Below are positions 22,502 through 32,898 of a DNA stretch of 64,000 bases, piece after piece. The notes under the pieces are model-generated. The model was not told the origin of the DNA and ran no database searches. It saw only the letters and a program-made list of their open reading frames with translations. The position numbers and the translations under genes were made by a program. Position 1 is the first letter of the stretch. Every line of letters begins with the position of its first letter. This DNA is from Bacillus swezeyi (GTDB lineage: Bacteria > Bacillota > Bacilli > Bacillales > Bacillaceae), in contig NZ_MRBK01000031.1 in the NCBI RefSeq assembly GCF_001969815.1, positions 24,701 to 88,700 on the forward strand. Direction: 5' to 3'.

Positions 22502-22525
22502 ATGATTTAATCATACTATACTCAT
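22502..22525 (+). promoter_or_regulatory. Probable yrrT operon promoter/operator region
   Basis: A 13-base perfect dyad ATGATTTAATCAT (22502-22514) is followed by TATACT near 22519 and an AGGAATT element near 22526, all AT-rich. In B. subtilis this operon is repressed by CymR at an AT-rich GGAAT-type site just upstream. Assigning CymR here is inference from synteny. Confidence 0.4.
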
Positions 22526-22558
22526 AGGAATTGTAAAAATAAATGGAGAGTGGATAAA

Positions 22559-23200
22559 ATGGGAAGAGAGTTCATTTCTTTATTTGAGAATTGGGCAGAT
22601 TCTTATGATGACACAGTAGTCGGGCATGACCTTCAATATAAAGAAGTATTTCGTAACTATGACGGCATTTTGGACGATGTTGTGAAACGTTCTGGTCATC
22701 AGGTGATCGAGTTCGGTGTGGGCACTGGAAATCTGACCGCTAAATTGCTGGCAGCCGGAAAAAAGGTCTGCGGTATTGAACCGTCAAAAGCGATGAGGGA
22801 AATGGCCGCAGGCAAGCTGCCGAAAGATGCAGCCGTTTTAGACGGGGATTTTCTCGATTTTCCAGCACCTCCGTTTTCACCTGATACGATCGTCAGTTCA
22901 TATGCTTTCCACCATTTGACAAACGAAGAAAAGCGGGAAGCGGTAAGGCAATATGGAAAAATACTTAGAAAGCATGGTAAAATAGTATTTGCTGATACCG
23001 TCTTCAAGGACCGCAAAGCCTTTCATTCCGCCGTCAAGGATGCGGAAGAAAAAGGGTTTCACCAATTGGCGGAAGACCTTGAAACGGAACATTATCCGAC
23101 GCTTTCCGAGATGGAAACGATCTTTACCTCAGAACATTTCAGTATCGCCTTTCAAAAGCATAATGATTTTGTCTGGGTAATGGAAGCGGCAAAATTGTAA
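22559..23200 (+). CDS. yrrT: Putative SAM-dependent methyltransferase YrrT
   Basis: First gene of the methionine-to-cysteine recycling operon; it probably uses or turns over S-adenosylmethionine, but its acceptor is not known. The 213-residue protein has class I methyltransferase motif [16 protein letters not shown], followed by [13 protein letters not shown] and [17 protein letters not shown] at 22559 follows GGAGAG at eight bases; the GTG nine bases earlier is in the ribosome site. mtnN starts 22 bases downstream. Confidence 0.9.
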   Translation: MGREFISLFENWADSYDDTVVGHDLQYKEVFRNYDGILDDVVKRSGHQVIEFGVGTGNLTAKLLAAGKKVCGIEPSKAMREMAAGKLPKDAAVLDGDFLDFPAPPFSPDTIVSSYAFHHLTNEEKREAVRQYGKILRKHGKIVFADTVFKDRKAFHSAVKDAEEKGFHQLAEDLETEHYPTLSEMETIFTSEHFSIAFQKHNDFVWVMEAAKL

Positions 23201-23222
23201 ATTTGAAGGGAAGTTTTATGAT

Positions 23223-23918
23223 ATGAAAATAGCAGTTATCGGAGCAATGGAAGAAGAAGTCACAATTTTGCGAAGCAAATTGGAACAGACAAATCAGGAA
23301 GTCATTGCAAACTGTGAATTTACAAGCGGACTTTATGAAGGAAAAGAGGTTGTGCTTTTGAAATCCGGCATCGGCAAAGTCAATGCAGCCATGAGTACGA
23401 CCATTCTGCTTGACCGTTTTAAGCCGGACGTTGTGATCAACACCGGTTCAGCCGGGGGCTTCCATCATTCGCTTAATGTAGGGGATATCGTCATTTCCAC
23501 CGACGTCCGCCATCATGATGTTGATGTCACGGCTTTCGATTATGAATATGGACAGGTTCCAAACCTGCCGGCCGCTTATCAAGCTGACGGCACATTGGTC
23601 ACAACAGCAGAAGAAGAAGCGTCTGAACTGGGGCACATTCAGGTTGTCAAAGGAACGATAGCGACGGGTGACTCCTTTATGAGCGACCCTGAACGCGTGG
23701 CCTTCATCCGCGGCAAGTTTCAAGACCTTTATGCGGTTGAAATGGAAGCGGCGGCCGTCGCTCAAGTCTGCCATCAATTTGATACCCCGTTCGTTGTCAT
23801 CAGGGCGCTCTCAGATATTGCCGGAAAAGAATCTGAAGTATCATTTGATAAATTTTTGGAGCAGGCTGCAAAGCATTCGACAGACCTCGTGCTCCGCATG
23901 ATCAAAAGAATCAATTAA
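23223..23918 (+). CDS. mtnN: 5'-methylthioadenosine/S-adenosylhomocysteine nucleosidase
   Basis: Hydrolyses methylthioadenosine and S-adenosylhomocysteine to adenine plus the thiosugar, giving S-ribosylhomocysteine for LuxS. The 231-residue protein has the start [13 protein letters not shown] with the base-contacting Glu, the NTGSAGGF loop, [12 protein letters not shown] for ribose binding, and ALSDIAG with the catalytic Asp. It is the second gene of the yrrT-mtnN-mccA-mccB-yrhC operon and supplies the homocysteine branch. Confidence 0.95.
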   Translation: MKIAVIGAMEEEVTILRSKLEQTNQEVIANCEFTSGLYEGKEVVLLKSGIGKVNAAMSTTILLDRFKPDVVINTGSAGGFHHSLNVGDIVISTDVRHHDVDVTAFDYEYGQVPNLPAAYQADGTLVTTAEEEASELGHIQVVKGTIATGDSFMSDPERVAFIRGKFQDLYAVEMEAAAVAQVCHQFDTPFVVIRALSDIAGKESEVSFDKFLEQAAKHSTDLVLRMIKRIN

Positions 23919-23968
23919 AGCAGGGGGGACACCCCCTCTGTTTTGCACCTCTTGAAGGAGGAAGGAAC

Positions 23969-26036
<2,068 letters not shown>

Positions 26037-26122
26037 ATTGGCTGAATTTACATGTCTGGTCAACTGTTAAACTATGTTATTCTGATTCATATCCACAATG
26101 AAGCGGAGCAGGTGATCATGAT

Positions 26123-26356
26123 ATGCAGCAGAAAAAAGTCAAGTCTTTAATGGAAGACTACAAGCAGTTTGCTTTTACACTTCTCAGTGTGAGCGCATTT
26201 TTATATATCGGTTCCATCATCCCTGACCATGGACTGGGAACAGGCCAAAAAACGATGATGATGTTCGCAACATGCGGTTTTTTGGCAGGCGCTTTCTTTT
26301 GTGTGAAACGCTCGCTTAAATATAAAAAACAATTGGATGAAATGGAAGAATCATAG
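26123..26356 (+). CDS. yrhC: Small two-helix membrane protein YrhC
   Basis: A 77-residue protein with two predicted membrane helices (FAFTLLSVSAFLYIGSIIP and TMMMFATCGFLAGAFFCV) and short charged ends. It is last in the sulfur operon, 86 bases after mccB, as in B. subtilis. Function unknown. A terminator follows immediately. Confidence 0.82.
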   Translation: MQQKKVKSLMEDYKQFAFTLLSVSAFLYIGSIIPDHGLGTGQKTMMMFATCGFLAGAFFCVKRSLKYKKQLDEMEES

Positions 26357-26391
26357 GCAGAGAAACTCCGGGAGAGTTCTCTGCTTTTTTT
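26357..26391 (+). terminator. Rho-independent terminator after yrhC
   Basis: GCAGAGAAACTC and GAGTTCTCTGC pair over a CCGGGA loop and precede a run of seven T. Confidence 0.85.
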
Positions 26392-26482
26392 AAAGCGTCT
26401 ATTTTTTGAAAAAACGGTTTACAAACAGGAATTTGATGGATATACTTACAAAGTAAACAAAAAGCAGAGGAGGTTGATGAAC

Positions 26483-26590
26483 ATGAAAACCCTAATGACT
26501 ACATACACTAGACGTTGTGAATACCATGTTACATTCAACCTGTGGGAGAAATTGTGCCCTTCCTTAACCGATGCTTTATCAGCACAGTGA
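26483..26590 (+). CDS. 35-residue peptide gene, unknown
   Basis: An ATG at 26483 with an excellent AGAGGAGG (26467-26474) opens a 35-codon frame: MKTLMTTYTRRCEYHVTFNL, then a tail ending SLTDALSAQ. It has two cysteines, a basic N-terminus and no clear membrane helix. I do not recognise it. It is the first of several micro-genes with strong ribosome sites between yrhC and the YjcZ-like gene; expression is inferred only from the ribosome site. Confidence 0.5.
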   Translation: MKTLMTTYTRRCEYHVTFNLWEKLCPSLTDALSAQ

Positions 26591-26672
26591 AACGTTAGGA
26601 AGTCAAAACAATTACGCTGCTCCTCCCGCAAGATAAAGACACGATTTGTTTTTATCTGGCGGTTTTTGTTTG

Positions 26673-26713
26673 CGCCCGCAGGTTTGTCAGATGATCTGCG
26701 GGTTTATTTTTTA
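26673..26713 (+). terminator. Terminator-like hairpin upstream of yrzI
   Basis: CCCGCAG (26675-26681) pairs with CTGCGGG (26696-26702), followed by TTTATTTTTT. It would end the transcript of the 35-residue peptide gene. Confidence 0.75.
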
Positions 26714-26741
26714 GAAGCGAACTTGAAAGGAGGTGAGCGAC

Positions 26742-26891
26742 ATGACGATTAATTTATTCTTCTTAACATTGACCATTCAAAAAAAATTTAAAAGTCCGGA
26801 AGAGTACGAGCGAGAACACGAAATTGAACAAATGTACAATGAAATGAGAGACTTGCAGTTAAAATATCTTTATATGAACAGCCAGCGCTAA
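26742..26891 (+). CDS. yrzI: YrzI family small protein (probable sporulation peptide)
   Basis: A 49-residue protein beginning MTINLFFLTLTIQKKF and continuing SPEEYEREHEIEQMYNEMRD, matching the Bac_small_YrzI family. The start is hydrophobic and the rest is a charged helix. ATG follows a near-consensus AAAGGAGGTGA. In B. subtilis yrzI lies between yrhH and yrhI; here it lies upstream of yrhH. Confidence 0.85.
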   Translation: MTINLFFLTLTIQKKFKSPEEYEREHEIEQMYNEMRDLQLKYLYMNSQR

Positions 26892-26929
26892 TGGCGGCGG
26901 CAAAAAAATAAAAAAAGGAGGAGATGATC

Positions 26930-26986
26930 ATGATGCAAAGAAAGGAACTGCTGGCACATTACACACAGGAGAAGGACCAGGTTTAG
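26930..26986 (+). CDS. 18-residue peptide frame with a very strong ribosome site
   Basis: Directly after yrzI, AAAAAAAGGAGGAGATGATC precedes ATGATG and an open frame reading MMQRKELLAHYTQEKDQV, then TAG. The ribosome site is as good as any in the window, but the frame is too short to judge from composition. It could be a translated micro-peptide paired with yrzI or a leader peptide for the 49-codon gene downstream. Confidence 0.35.
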   Translation: MMQRKELLAHYTQEKDQV

Positions 26987-27067
26987 CGTGGGCTGCCCAA
27001 GTTCCGCATGGTTATGGGGCTGCATAATATGGATGAAGAATGCAATAGATGAATGCAGGTGATAAAC

Positions 27068-27217
27068 ATGCAGAAAAACGGCAGAATGCCTTTTATCGGC
27101 CACGGTTATACATCAATGCCCCATTCTTTTAAACACGGCTACGGGAATCCGTATCGCCGTCTAAGAATGGAAAGAGCGCGCCAATTCGGCTATTGGCCGC
27201 CTTATTGGTACTATTAA
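27068..27217 (+). CDS. 49-residue basic/aromatic peptide, unknown
   Basis: ATG at 27068, preceded by CAGGTGATAAAC, opens a frame whose product is rich in His, Arg, Tyr, Pro and Gly and ends FGYWPPYWYY. The composition resembles small spore coat-associated peptides, but no family was recognised, so a coat role is inference. A perfect terminator hairpin follows eight bases after the stop. Confidence 0.55.
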   Translation: MQKNGRMPFIGHGYTSMPHSFKHGYGNPYRRLRMERARQFGYWPPYWYY

Positions 27218-27224
27218 GAAGGAG

Positions 27225-27265
27225 CAAAAAAAGGCTGTCGAGAATTTCTCGACAGCCTTTTTTAC
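27225..27265. terminator. Strong Rho-independent terminator
   Basis: AAAAAAAGGCTGTCGAGAA pairs perfectly with TTCTCGACAGCC plus a T run. It ends the micro-gene cluster and could act in both directions. Confidence 0.9.
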
Positions 27266-27356
27266 ATTTTAAGTTCACTATATATAGAATGAAGCTTGTG
27301 AAATAGAAAAGGTGAGGGACACTCGAAGTTTTCTCTTTTTAGCTTGCGCCAATATA

Positions 27357-27384
27357 AATAAAGGGAGGCGAAAACGCCCCCCAC
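27357..27384 (-). terminator. Terminator of the YjcZ-like gene
   Basis: On the minus strand GGGGGGCG, loop TTTT, CGCCTCCC, then TTTATTT. One G-T pair in an otherwise perfect stem. Confidence 0.75.
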
Positions 27385-27391
27385 TGTTGAT

Positions 27392-27559
27392 TTAGCAGAC
27401 ATAGCAAGCGCCAATAATAATCAAAAGAATGAACAGAACCACGATAAGCGCAAAGCCGCCGCCATAGCCGCCGCCGTAGCCGCCGCCGTAGCCATAACCG
27501 CCATAGCCGGCTCCGCCGTAGCCGCAGCAGCGGCCGAAACCGCCATAACCAAAGCCCAT
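27392..27559 (-). CDS. YjcZ/SscA-like glycine-rich sporulation peptide
   Basis: A 55-residue peptide starting [16 protein letters not shown], continuing with Gly-Tyr repeats, and ending with one membrane helix [20 protein letters not shown]. This two-part layout is diagnostic of the YjcZ family of Bacillus sporulation proteins. ATG at 27559 lies close to AAAGGTGGTG. Two other frames across this GC-rich repeat stay open and look like proteins with Ala or Arg/Leu runs; they are shadows. The family is usually made during sporulation; the promoter was not identified. Confidence 0.88.
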   Translation of the reverse strand: MGFGYGGFGRCCGYGGAGYGGYGYGGGYGGGYGGGFALIVVLFILLIIIGACYVC

Positions 27560-27686
27560 GAATAGCACCACCTTTTAGTGAAAGTTCCATACATCCTATG
27601 CATTTATATGAAAGGTTGAAAGGGCGGATAGACCATTTCATCAACGCCTTTTTTGTACCATGGGATTTGATTTGTTTTTTTAGGGC

Positions 27687-27714
27687 GAAACATTTTCAAT
27701 GAAGAAGCCGTCTA
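27687..27714 (+). promoter_or_regulatory. ECF-sigma promoter upstream of yrhH
   Basis: GAAAC at 27687-27691, 17 bases, then CGTCTA at 27709-27714. This matches the GAAAC-N17-CGTC pattern used by B. subtilis SigM and related ECF sigma factors, and the yrhH group is known there as an ECF target. It predicts a 5' untranslated leader of about 150 bases. Confidence 0.75.
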
Positions 27715-27866
27715 GTTATGGAATGCAGGAAAAGAATCAGTTCATTTTTGCGATTGCTTTTAATATTCGGTTAATTGGCCGATATGATTGGAGTAAGGCC
27801 CGTTTTGTCCTCTGGTTTGTCCACACCTAAAATCGGGCTAAAAAGAATTAAAGCAGGTGTTTTGAC

Positions 27867-28469
27867 GTGTTTGAACAATGGCTTGGAAAACAATTGCGGA
27901 GTCCGAGAGGCATTTTAGCAAAATGGGTCGCTTCTTATATGGAAACCGGAAACCATGATATAAACGAATGGACCATTCAGTTATTGGATGTCCGCCCGCA
28001 TGAACGCATCCTTGAAATCGGAACGGGAAGCGGTGCGGCTCTGTGCCGGATAGCTGAACAGCTTGAAAGCGGCAAAGCTTGTGGAATCGATTCCTCCAAA
28101 AGCATGGTCAAGCAAAGTTTGCGCCGCACCCGGAATATAAGAGAGGAAGGGAAAGCGGAATTGAAGCTCGGCTATGCCGAAAACATTCCTTTTGATGATC
28201 GTTCCTTTCATAAAGTATTCTCAGTCCATACGATTTATTTTTGGACGGATGTTCAGCAAGCTTTAAAAGAAATTTACAGGGTTATGCAGCTTGACGGCAC
28301 TCTTTATCTCTCTATCCACCTAAAGGATCAAATGAAAAAATCGAAAAAAACAAAGGACTTTGCTTTATACACTGAAGAGCAGATCAAGCGGCAGCTTGAA
28401 GAAAGTCATTTCAGGGAAATCACCGTACATATGCGAAAAAATGATTGCTGCATAACGGCGGTAAAATAA
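27867..28469 (+). CDS. yrhH: SAM-dependent methyltransferase YrhH
   Basis: A 200-residue class I methyltransferase with motif I RILEIGTGSGAALCRIAEQL, the acidic end of strand 2 CGIDSSKSMVKQ and motif IV-like VFSVHTIYFWTDVQQALKEI. The substrate is unknown. GTG at 27867 follows AGCAGGTG. Position upstream of the FatR-type regulator and CYP102A, and an ECF-type promoter, match B. subtilis yrhH; this suggests induction under envelope stress. A strong terminator follows. Confidence 0.82.
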   Translation: MFEQWLGKQLRSPRGILAKWVASYMETGNHDINEWTIQLLDVRPHERILEIGTGSGAALCRIAEQLESGKACGIDSSKSMVKQSLRRTRNIREEGKAELKLGYAENIPFDDRSFHKVFSVHTIYFWTDVQQALKEIYRVMQLDGTLYLSIHLKDQMKKSKKTKDFALYTEEQIKRQLEESHFREITVHMRKNDCCITAVK

Positions 28470-28503
28470 AAAAATTTTCTCAAAATAAGACGTTTCAGAT
28501 TGT

Positions 28504-28547
28504 TGACAAAATCCTATAACGGTTTAAGGATTTTGTCATCTTTTTTT
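28504..28547 (+). terminator. Rho-independent terminator after yrhH
   Basis: TGACAAAATCCT (28504-28515) pairs with AGGATTTTGTCA (28527-28538) and is followed by TCTTTTTTT. Confidence 0.88.
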
Positions 28548-28629
28548 CGCTGGAATCCAAGCTTATGCTCGGCTTGATAGATTTGACAGAACAAATCAGG
28601 TATGAAAATTAATATATAAGAATACCATC

Positions 28630-28665
28630 AAGTGAACAGAGCGGAATGGTTCTGTTCACTTTTTT
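28630..28665 (+). terminator. Second terminator-like hairpin, no gene directly upstream
   Basis: AAGTGAACAGA pairs with TCTGTTCACTT, followed by TTTTAA. No ORF lies between this and the yrhH terminator, so it is either a back-up terminator or the 3' end of a short RNA starting in 28548-28629. Confidence 0.6.
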
Positions 28666-28790
28666 AATGTGTATTTTAGCACATGAAGGAAAATGGGTCT
28701 ATCATCCTCATTTTGATTTTTATTTAAAAATTTTTATATTAAAAAAGGAATTTTCGAATGATCTGTCAAAAGGGAATATAAAGAAATTTG

Positions 28791-28810
28791 CGGAATGAAC
28801 ATTCATTCCG
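28791..28810. promoter_or_regulatory. FatR/Bm3R1-type operator
   Basis: CGGAATGAACATTCATTCCG is a near-perfect 20-bp palindrome just upstream of the TetR-family gene. It differs at one central position from the Bm3R1 operator I recall from Priestia megaterium. Binding would repress fatR and cypB together; fatty acids would relieve it. Confidence 0.88.
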
Positions 28811-28831
28811 AACTGCGGGGGGCGAATTTAC

Positions 28832-29407
28832 GTGGAACAAGAAAGTAAATATCAGAAGATCATTGAGGCTTCGCTCGTTCTTTTCGCAGACAGGGGCTTT
28901 GATGCTACAACCATTCCGATGATTGCCGAGAAGGCGGACGTTGGAGCAGGCACGATTTACCGATACTTTGACAGCAAGGAAGGGCTTGTGAATATTCTGT
29001 TTCAAGACAGTGTGAAGCATTTTAAAGAAAAGATAGAGGAAGGCTACCCGGAGGATTCAGCAGGCATACATGAGCAGTTTCAGCATATTTTCCGCTGCCT
29101 GTACAAGTTTTCGCAGGAAAACATTCATGCGCTTTATTTTTTGGAAATTGATAAAACCTCACATTATCTGAATGAAACAAGCCGGGCTGTACTGAATGAC
29201 CTTTTGGATTTTATCTATTTATTTTTTGAAAAAGGCAAAGAGAGGGGCATCATTCGTTCGCTGCCTTCCCATATCTTGTCCGCGATGGTGTTCGGCTCTT
29301 TTGTCCACATTCAAAAGCTGGTGAGAGCCGGAGAAATCGAAGACCCTTCCGGACTGATGAAAGAGATTGAAGCGTGTTCTTGGCATGCTATCAAACATCG
29401 CGGGTGA
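28832..29407 (+). CDS. fatR: TetR-family fatty-acid-responsive repressor (FatR/BscR, YrhI)
   Basis: Repressor of the downstream P450 gene; the B. subtilis and P. megaterium homologues release DNA on binding long-chain fatty acids. The 191-residue protein has the TetR helix-turn-helix in the first 50 residues ([43 protein letters not shown]) and an all-helical ligand domain. GTG at 28832 follows GGGGGGCG. Its operator overlaps the upstream region at 28791-28810. The stop is 36 bases before cypB, so both genes form one autoregulated unit. Confidence 0.9.
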   Translation: MEQESKYQKIIEASLVLFADRGFDATTIPMIAEKADVGAGTIYRYFDSKEGLVNILFQDSVKHFKEKIEEGYPEDSAGIHEQFQHIFRCLYKFSQENIHALYFLEIDKTSHYLNETSRAVLNDLLDFIYLFFEKGKERGIIRSLPSHILSAMVFGSFVHIQKLVRAGEIEDPSGLMKEIEACSWHAIKHRG

Positions 29408-29442
29408 AAGCTATTTTTTCAAAAATAGAAAGGATGATTTTC

Positions 29443-32400
29443 ATGAAGAAGTTAAGTTCAATTCCAATCCCTAAAACATATGGACCGCTTGGCAATCTTC
29501 CTTTGATCGACAAAACCAAGGTCTCTCAGTCCCTTTGGAAAATCGCAGACGAGATGGGACCGATATTTCAATTCCAATTTGCTGATGGGATCGGTATCTT
29601 TGTTTCAAGCCATGAACTGGTTTCAGAGGTCTGTGACGAAACCAGATTTGATAAAAACATGGGGAAAGGCCTTTTAAAAGTTCGCGAATTCAGCGGAGAC
29701 GGGCTGTTCACAAGCTGGACGGATGAGCCGAACTGGCGGAAAGCCCACAATATTCTTCTGCCGAGCTTCAGCCAGAAAGCCATGAAGGGATACCATTCTA
29801 TGATGCAGGATATTGCGGTTCAGCTCATTCAAAAGTGGTCCCGGCTGAATCAAAATGAAAGTATCGATGTGCCGGAGGATATGACGCGGCTGACGCTGGA
29901 TACGATCGGCTTATGCGGGTTCAACTACCGCTTTAACAGCTTTTACCGCGAAGGGCAGCATCCGTTCATTGAAAGCATGGTACGCGGATTGAACGAAGCG
30001 ATGAGACAGACAAAGCGCTTTGAATTGCAGGATAAGCTGATGGTCAAAACGAGACGCCAGTTTAACCGGGACGTTGAATCGATGTTTTCCCTTGTTGACC
30101 GGATCATCGCCGAACGAAAACAAGCCGGCGGCCAGAGCGGCAATGATCTGCTGTCCCTCATGCTTCATACGAAGGATCCTGAGACGGGTGAAAAGCTTGA
30201 TGACGAAAATATCCGTTATCAAATCATTACATTTTTGATTGCGGGGCACGAGACGACCAGCGGTTTATTATCATTTGCACTTTATTTGCTCCTCAAGCAT
30301 CCGGATAAGCTCCAAAAAGCATATGAAGAAGCAGACCGTGTGCTGACCGAACCTGTTCCGTCGTATAAACAAGTGCAGCAGCTGAAATACATCCGCATGA
30401 TTTTGAATGAATCGATAAGGCTTTGGCCGACAGCTCCCGCCTTTTCTTTGTACGCAAAGGAGGAAACGGTGATCGGCGGAAAATATTTGATACCAAAAGG
30501 GCAAGGCATAACGGTATTGATTCCAAAACTGCACAGGGATCAAAGCGTTTGGGGAGAAGATGCAGAAGCGTTCCGGCCGGAGCGGTTTGAACAGATGGAC
30601 AGCATTCCGCAGCATGCGTACAAACCGTTCGGCAATGGGCAGCGGGCCTGCATCGGGATGCAGTTTGCCCTTCATGAAGCGACATTGGTGCTTGGCATGA
30701 TCCTTCAGCATTTTGAACTGGAAGATCATACGAATTATCATTTAGCGGTAAAAGAATCACTCACCTTGAAGCCTGAAGGATTCACCATACGAGTGAAACC
30801 GAGAAAAAAACAAATGCTGATGACATTCCCTGCACAGACAGCAGAACAAAAAGACCCGCAGGAAGAACGGCAGACTAAACCAGCGGGGGAAAACACGCAC
30901 GGCATTCCGTTTCTTGTACTGTATGGATCAAACCTTGGGACGGCCGAAGGGATTGCAAAAGAGCTTGCCGATCAGGCGCGTTTGCAAGGCTATAAGTGTG
31001 AGACGGCAGAGCTTGACCAATATCAAGGAAGGATTCCAAAAGAGGGGGCGGTGATCATCGTAACGGCTTCTTATAACGGAAATCCGCCTGATAATGCTAA
31101 AGATTTTATCGATTGGCTTGAGCACGGTCATGAAGAAGATTTGTCAGGCGTCAAATATGCTGTGTTCGGATGCGGAAACCGCAGCTGGGCCAGCACTTAT
31201 CAACGGATTCCCCGCCTGATTGACAGCGAATTGGAAAAGAAAGGCGCACATCGGCTGCTAAAGCTTGGTGAAGGGGATGCGGGCGATGATTTTGAAGGAC
31301 AGTTCGAAGCCTGGCAAAATGATCTTTGGCCAGTTTTAAGAAATGCCTTTTCTTTAGCAGAACTTATTCACCAAGAGGCAGACAGACAAGAACTGTCCGT
31401 CGAGTTTGTCAGCACACCTGCTGCTTCGCCGCTCGCTAAAGCGTATCAGGCATTTACAGCGCAAATATCAGCAAACCGTGAGCTACAGTACGAAGACAGC
31501 GGGAGAAGCACAAGACATCTTGAAATATCATTGCCTGAAGGCATCTCATTTCTGGAAGGGGATCATCTCGGAGTGCTGCCGCAAAACAGTATGGAGTTGA
31601 TCGAGCGGGTCTTCAGCCGATTTGGATTAAGCGGAAATGAACAAGTGCTGATCACAGGAGAGCATCACACCGCCCATTTGCCGCAAGGCCGTCCAGTCGA
31701 TATAAAAGATCTCTTTCAAAACAGTTTGGAGCTGCAGGAACCGGCCACAAGAGCGCAGCTTCGTGAATTGGCTGCACATACAGTCTGTCCGCCGCATAAA
31801 CGGGAGCTGGAAGAACTATTGGAAGCCGGAGTCTATAAGGAGCGGGTTTTGAAGAAGCGTGTGTCGATGCTTGATTTGCTTGAGCAGTATCCGGCTTGTG
31901 AACTGCCGTTTGCTCGCTTTTTAGCACTTCTTCCTTCACTCAAACCAAGATATTATTCCATTTCAAGCTCGCCTTTGCAAAATGAGCGGCAAACAAGCAT
32001 CACCGTTGCCGTTGTAAGCGGTCCGGCGCTAAGCGGACGCGGGCAGTACAGCGGGGTTGCCTCAAACTATCTGGCAGGGCTTTCCCCCGGAGACAGCATC
32101 GCATGCTTTATCCGCCAGCCTCAGTCGGGATTCCGGCTGCCCGCTGACCCTGAAACACCAATCATCATGGTCGGTCCGGGGACGGGGATCGCGCCTTACC
32201 GAGGCTTCCTTCAGGCCCGCCGCATTCAACAAAATGCCGGCATAAACCTTGGAGAAGCACACTTGTATTTTGGCTGCCGCCATCCTGAACAGGATTATCT
32301 CTATCAGAGGGAGTTAGAAAAGGCAGCACAAGACGGACTCGTCCATTTGCACACAGCATTTTCACGTCTTGAAGGCCGGCCGAAAACATATGTCCAAGAC

Positions 32401-32673
32401 CTGATGAAAGTGGACAGCGAAAGGTTGATTCACCTACTGGATAACGGCGCCCGCCTGTACGTTTGCGGGGACGGCAGCCGCATGGCTCCTGCCGTAGAAC
32501 AAACGCTTTGTGAGGCATACGAACATGTATATCAGGCAAGTCAAGAGGAAGCACAAAACTGGATCTCCGCCCTGCAGGAAGAAGGACGCTACGCAAAAGA
32601 CGTCTGGGATGGAGGCGATGTTTCAGGCGGTGTATTTAAAGCCTTCGGGGCAGAACATACTGTAAGAGCATAA
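29443..32673 (+). CDS. cypB: Self-sufficient cytochrome P450 CYP102A (P450-CPR fusion, BM3 family)
   Basis: A 1076-residue natural fusion that hydroxylates medium- and long-chain fatty acids near the omega end, using NADPH without a separate reductase. In order: P450 domain with I-helix [15 protein letters not shown] (ExxR) and haem loop [10 protein letters not shown]; linker near 460-485; flavodoxin-like FMN domain ([19 protein letters not shown]); FAD/NADPH reductase domain with [21 protein letters not shown] and C-terminal AKDVWDGG. The sequence is close to B. licheniformis CYP102A7 as I recall it, but not identical. ATG at 29443 follows AAAGGATG; the open frame back to 29374 overlaps fatR. 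Regulated with fatR. Confidence 0.96.
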   Translation: MKKLSSIPIPKTYGPLGNLPLIDKTKVSQSLWKIADEMGPIFQFQFADGIGIFVSSHELVSEVCDETRFDKNMGKGLLKVREFSGDGLFTSWTDEPNWRKAHNILLPSFSQKAMKGYHSMMQDIAVQLIQKWSRLNQNESIDVPEDMTRLTLDTIGLCGFNYRFNSFYREGQHPFIESMVRGLNEAMRQTKRFELQDKLMVKTRRQFNRDVESMFSLVDRIIAERKQAGGQSGNDLLSLMLHTKDPETGEKLDDENIRYQIITFLIAGHETTSGLLSFALYLLLKHPDKLQKAYEEADRVLTEPVPSYKQVQQLKYIRMILNESIRLWPTAPAFSLYAKEETVIGGKYLIPKGQGITVLIPKLHRDQSVWGEDAEAFRPERFEQMDSIPQHAYKPFGNGQRACIGMQFALHEATLVLGMILQHFELEDHTNYHLAVKESLTLKPEGFTIRVKPRKKQMLMTFPAQTAEQKDPQEERQTKPAGENTHGIPFLVLYGSNLGTAEGIAKELADQARLQGYKCETAELDQYQGRIPKEGAVIIVTASYNGNPPDNAKDFIDWLEHGHEEDLSGVKYAVFGCGNRSWASTYQRIPRLIDSELEKKGAHRLLKLGEGDAGDDFEGQFEAWQNDLWPVLRNAFSLAELIHQEADRQELSVEFVSTPAASPLAKAYQAFTAQISANRELQYEDSGRSTRHLEISLPEGISFLEGDHLGVLPQNSMELIERVFSRFGLSGNEQVLITGEHHTAHLPQGRPVDIKDLFQNSLELQEPATRAQLRELAAHTVCPPHKRELEELLEAGVYKERVLKKRVSMLDLLEQYPACELPFARFLALLPSLKPRYYSISSSPLQNERQTSITVAVVSGPALSGRGQYSGVASNYLAGLSPGDSIACFIRQPQSGFRLPADPETPIIMVGPGTGIAPYRGFLQARRIQQNAGINLGEAHLYFGCRHPEQDYLYQRELEKAAQDGLVHLHTAFSRLEGRPKTYVQDLMKVDSERLIHLLDNGARLYVCGDGSRMAPAVEQTLCEAYEHVYQASQEEAQNWISALQEEGRYAKDVWDGGDVSGGVFKAFGAEHTVRA

Positions 32674-32690
32674 TGCTGAAAGAAGCAGAA

Positions 32691-32726
32691 AAAAAGAGAC
32701 ATTCTGAAATCAGGATGTCTCTTTTT
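32691..32726 (+). terminator. Rho-independent terminator after cypB
   Basis: AAAAAGAGACAT and ATGTCTCTTTTT pair around a short AT loop with one bulge. Confidence 0.88.
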
Positions 32727-32766
32727 GATAAGGTTAAACATGTTTGAAGCGGCAGCCTTCCCTTAT

Positions 32767-32860
32767 GATTCAAATTGAGAGGTATAAGGAAAAAAGCCAA
32801 CATGACCGGCTGCATTCAAACTTTCTAAAAACGGCTGATCTTCAGAAGGAATTGCCATGC
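32767..32860 (-). pseudogene. C-terminal fragment of an unidentified gene
   Basis: On the minus strand a frame reads IKACMAIPSEDQPFLESLNA and then AGHVGFFPYTSQFES before TAA at 32767-32769, with a stop just upstream in frame. The composition is protein-like and it lacks a start, so it looks like the remaining tail of a gene lost at the cypB/MFS boundary. The family was not recognised. Confidence 0.35.
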
Positions 32861-32898
32861 AGGCTTTGATTTATGTATCGGCATATTTTGAAGAAAGT

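Noticed and set aside
27339..27644. Arg/Leu-rich and Ala-rich minus-strand frames over the glycine-repeat region
   Set aside because: They are alternative frames of the GGC/TAT repeats encoding the YjcZ-like peptide; only that frame has a ribosome site and a membrane helix.
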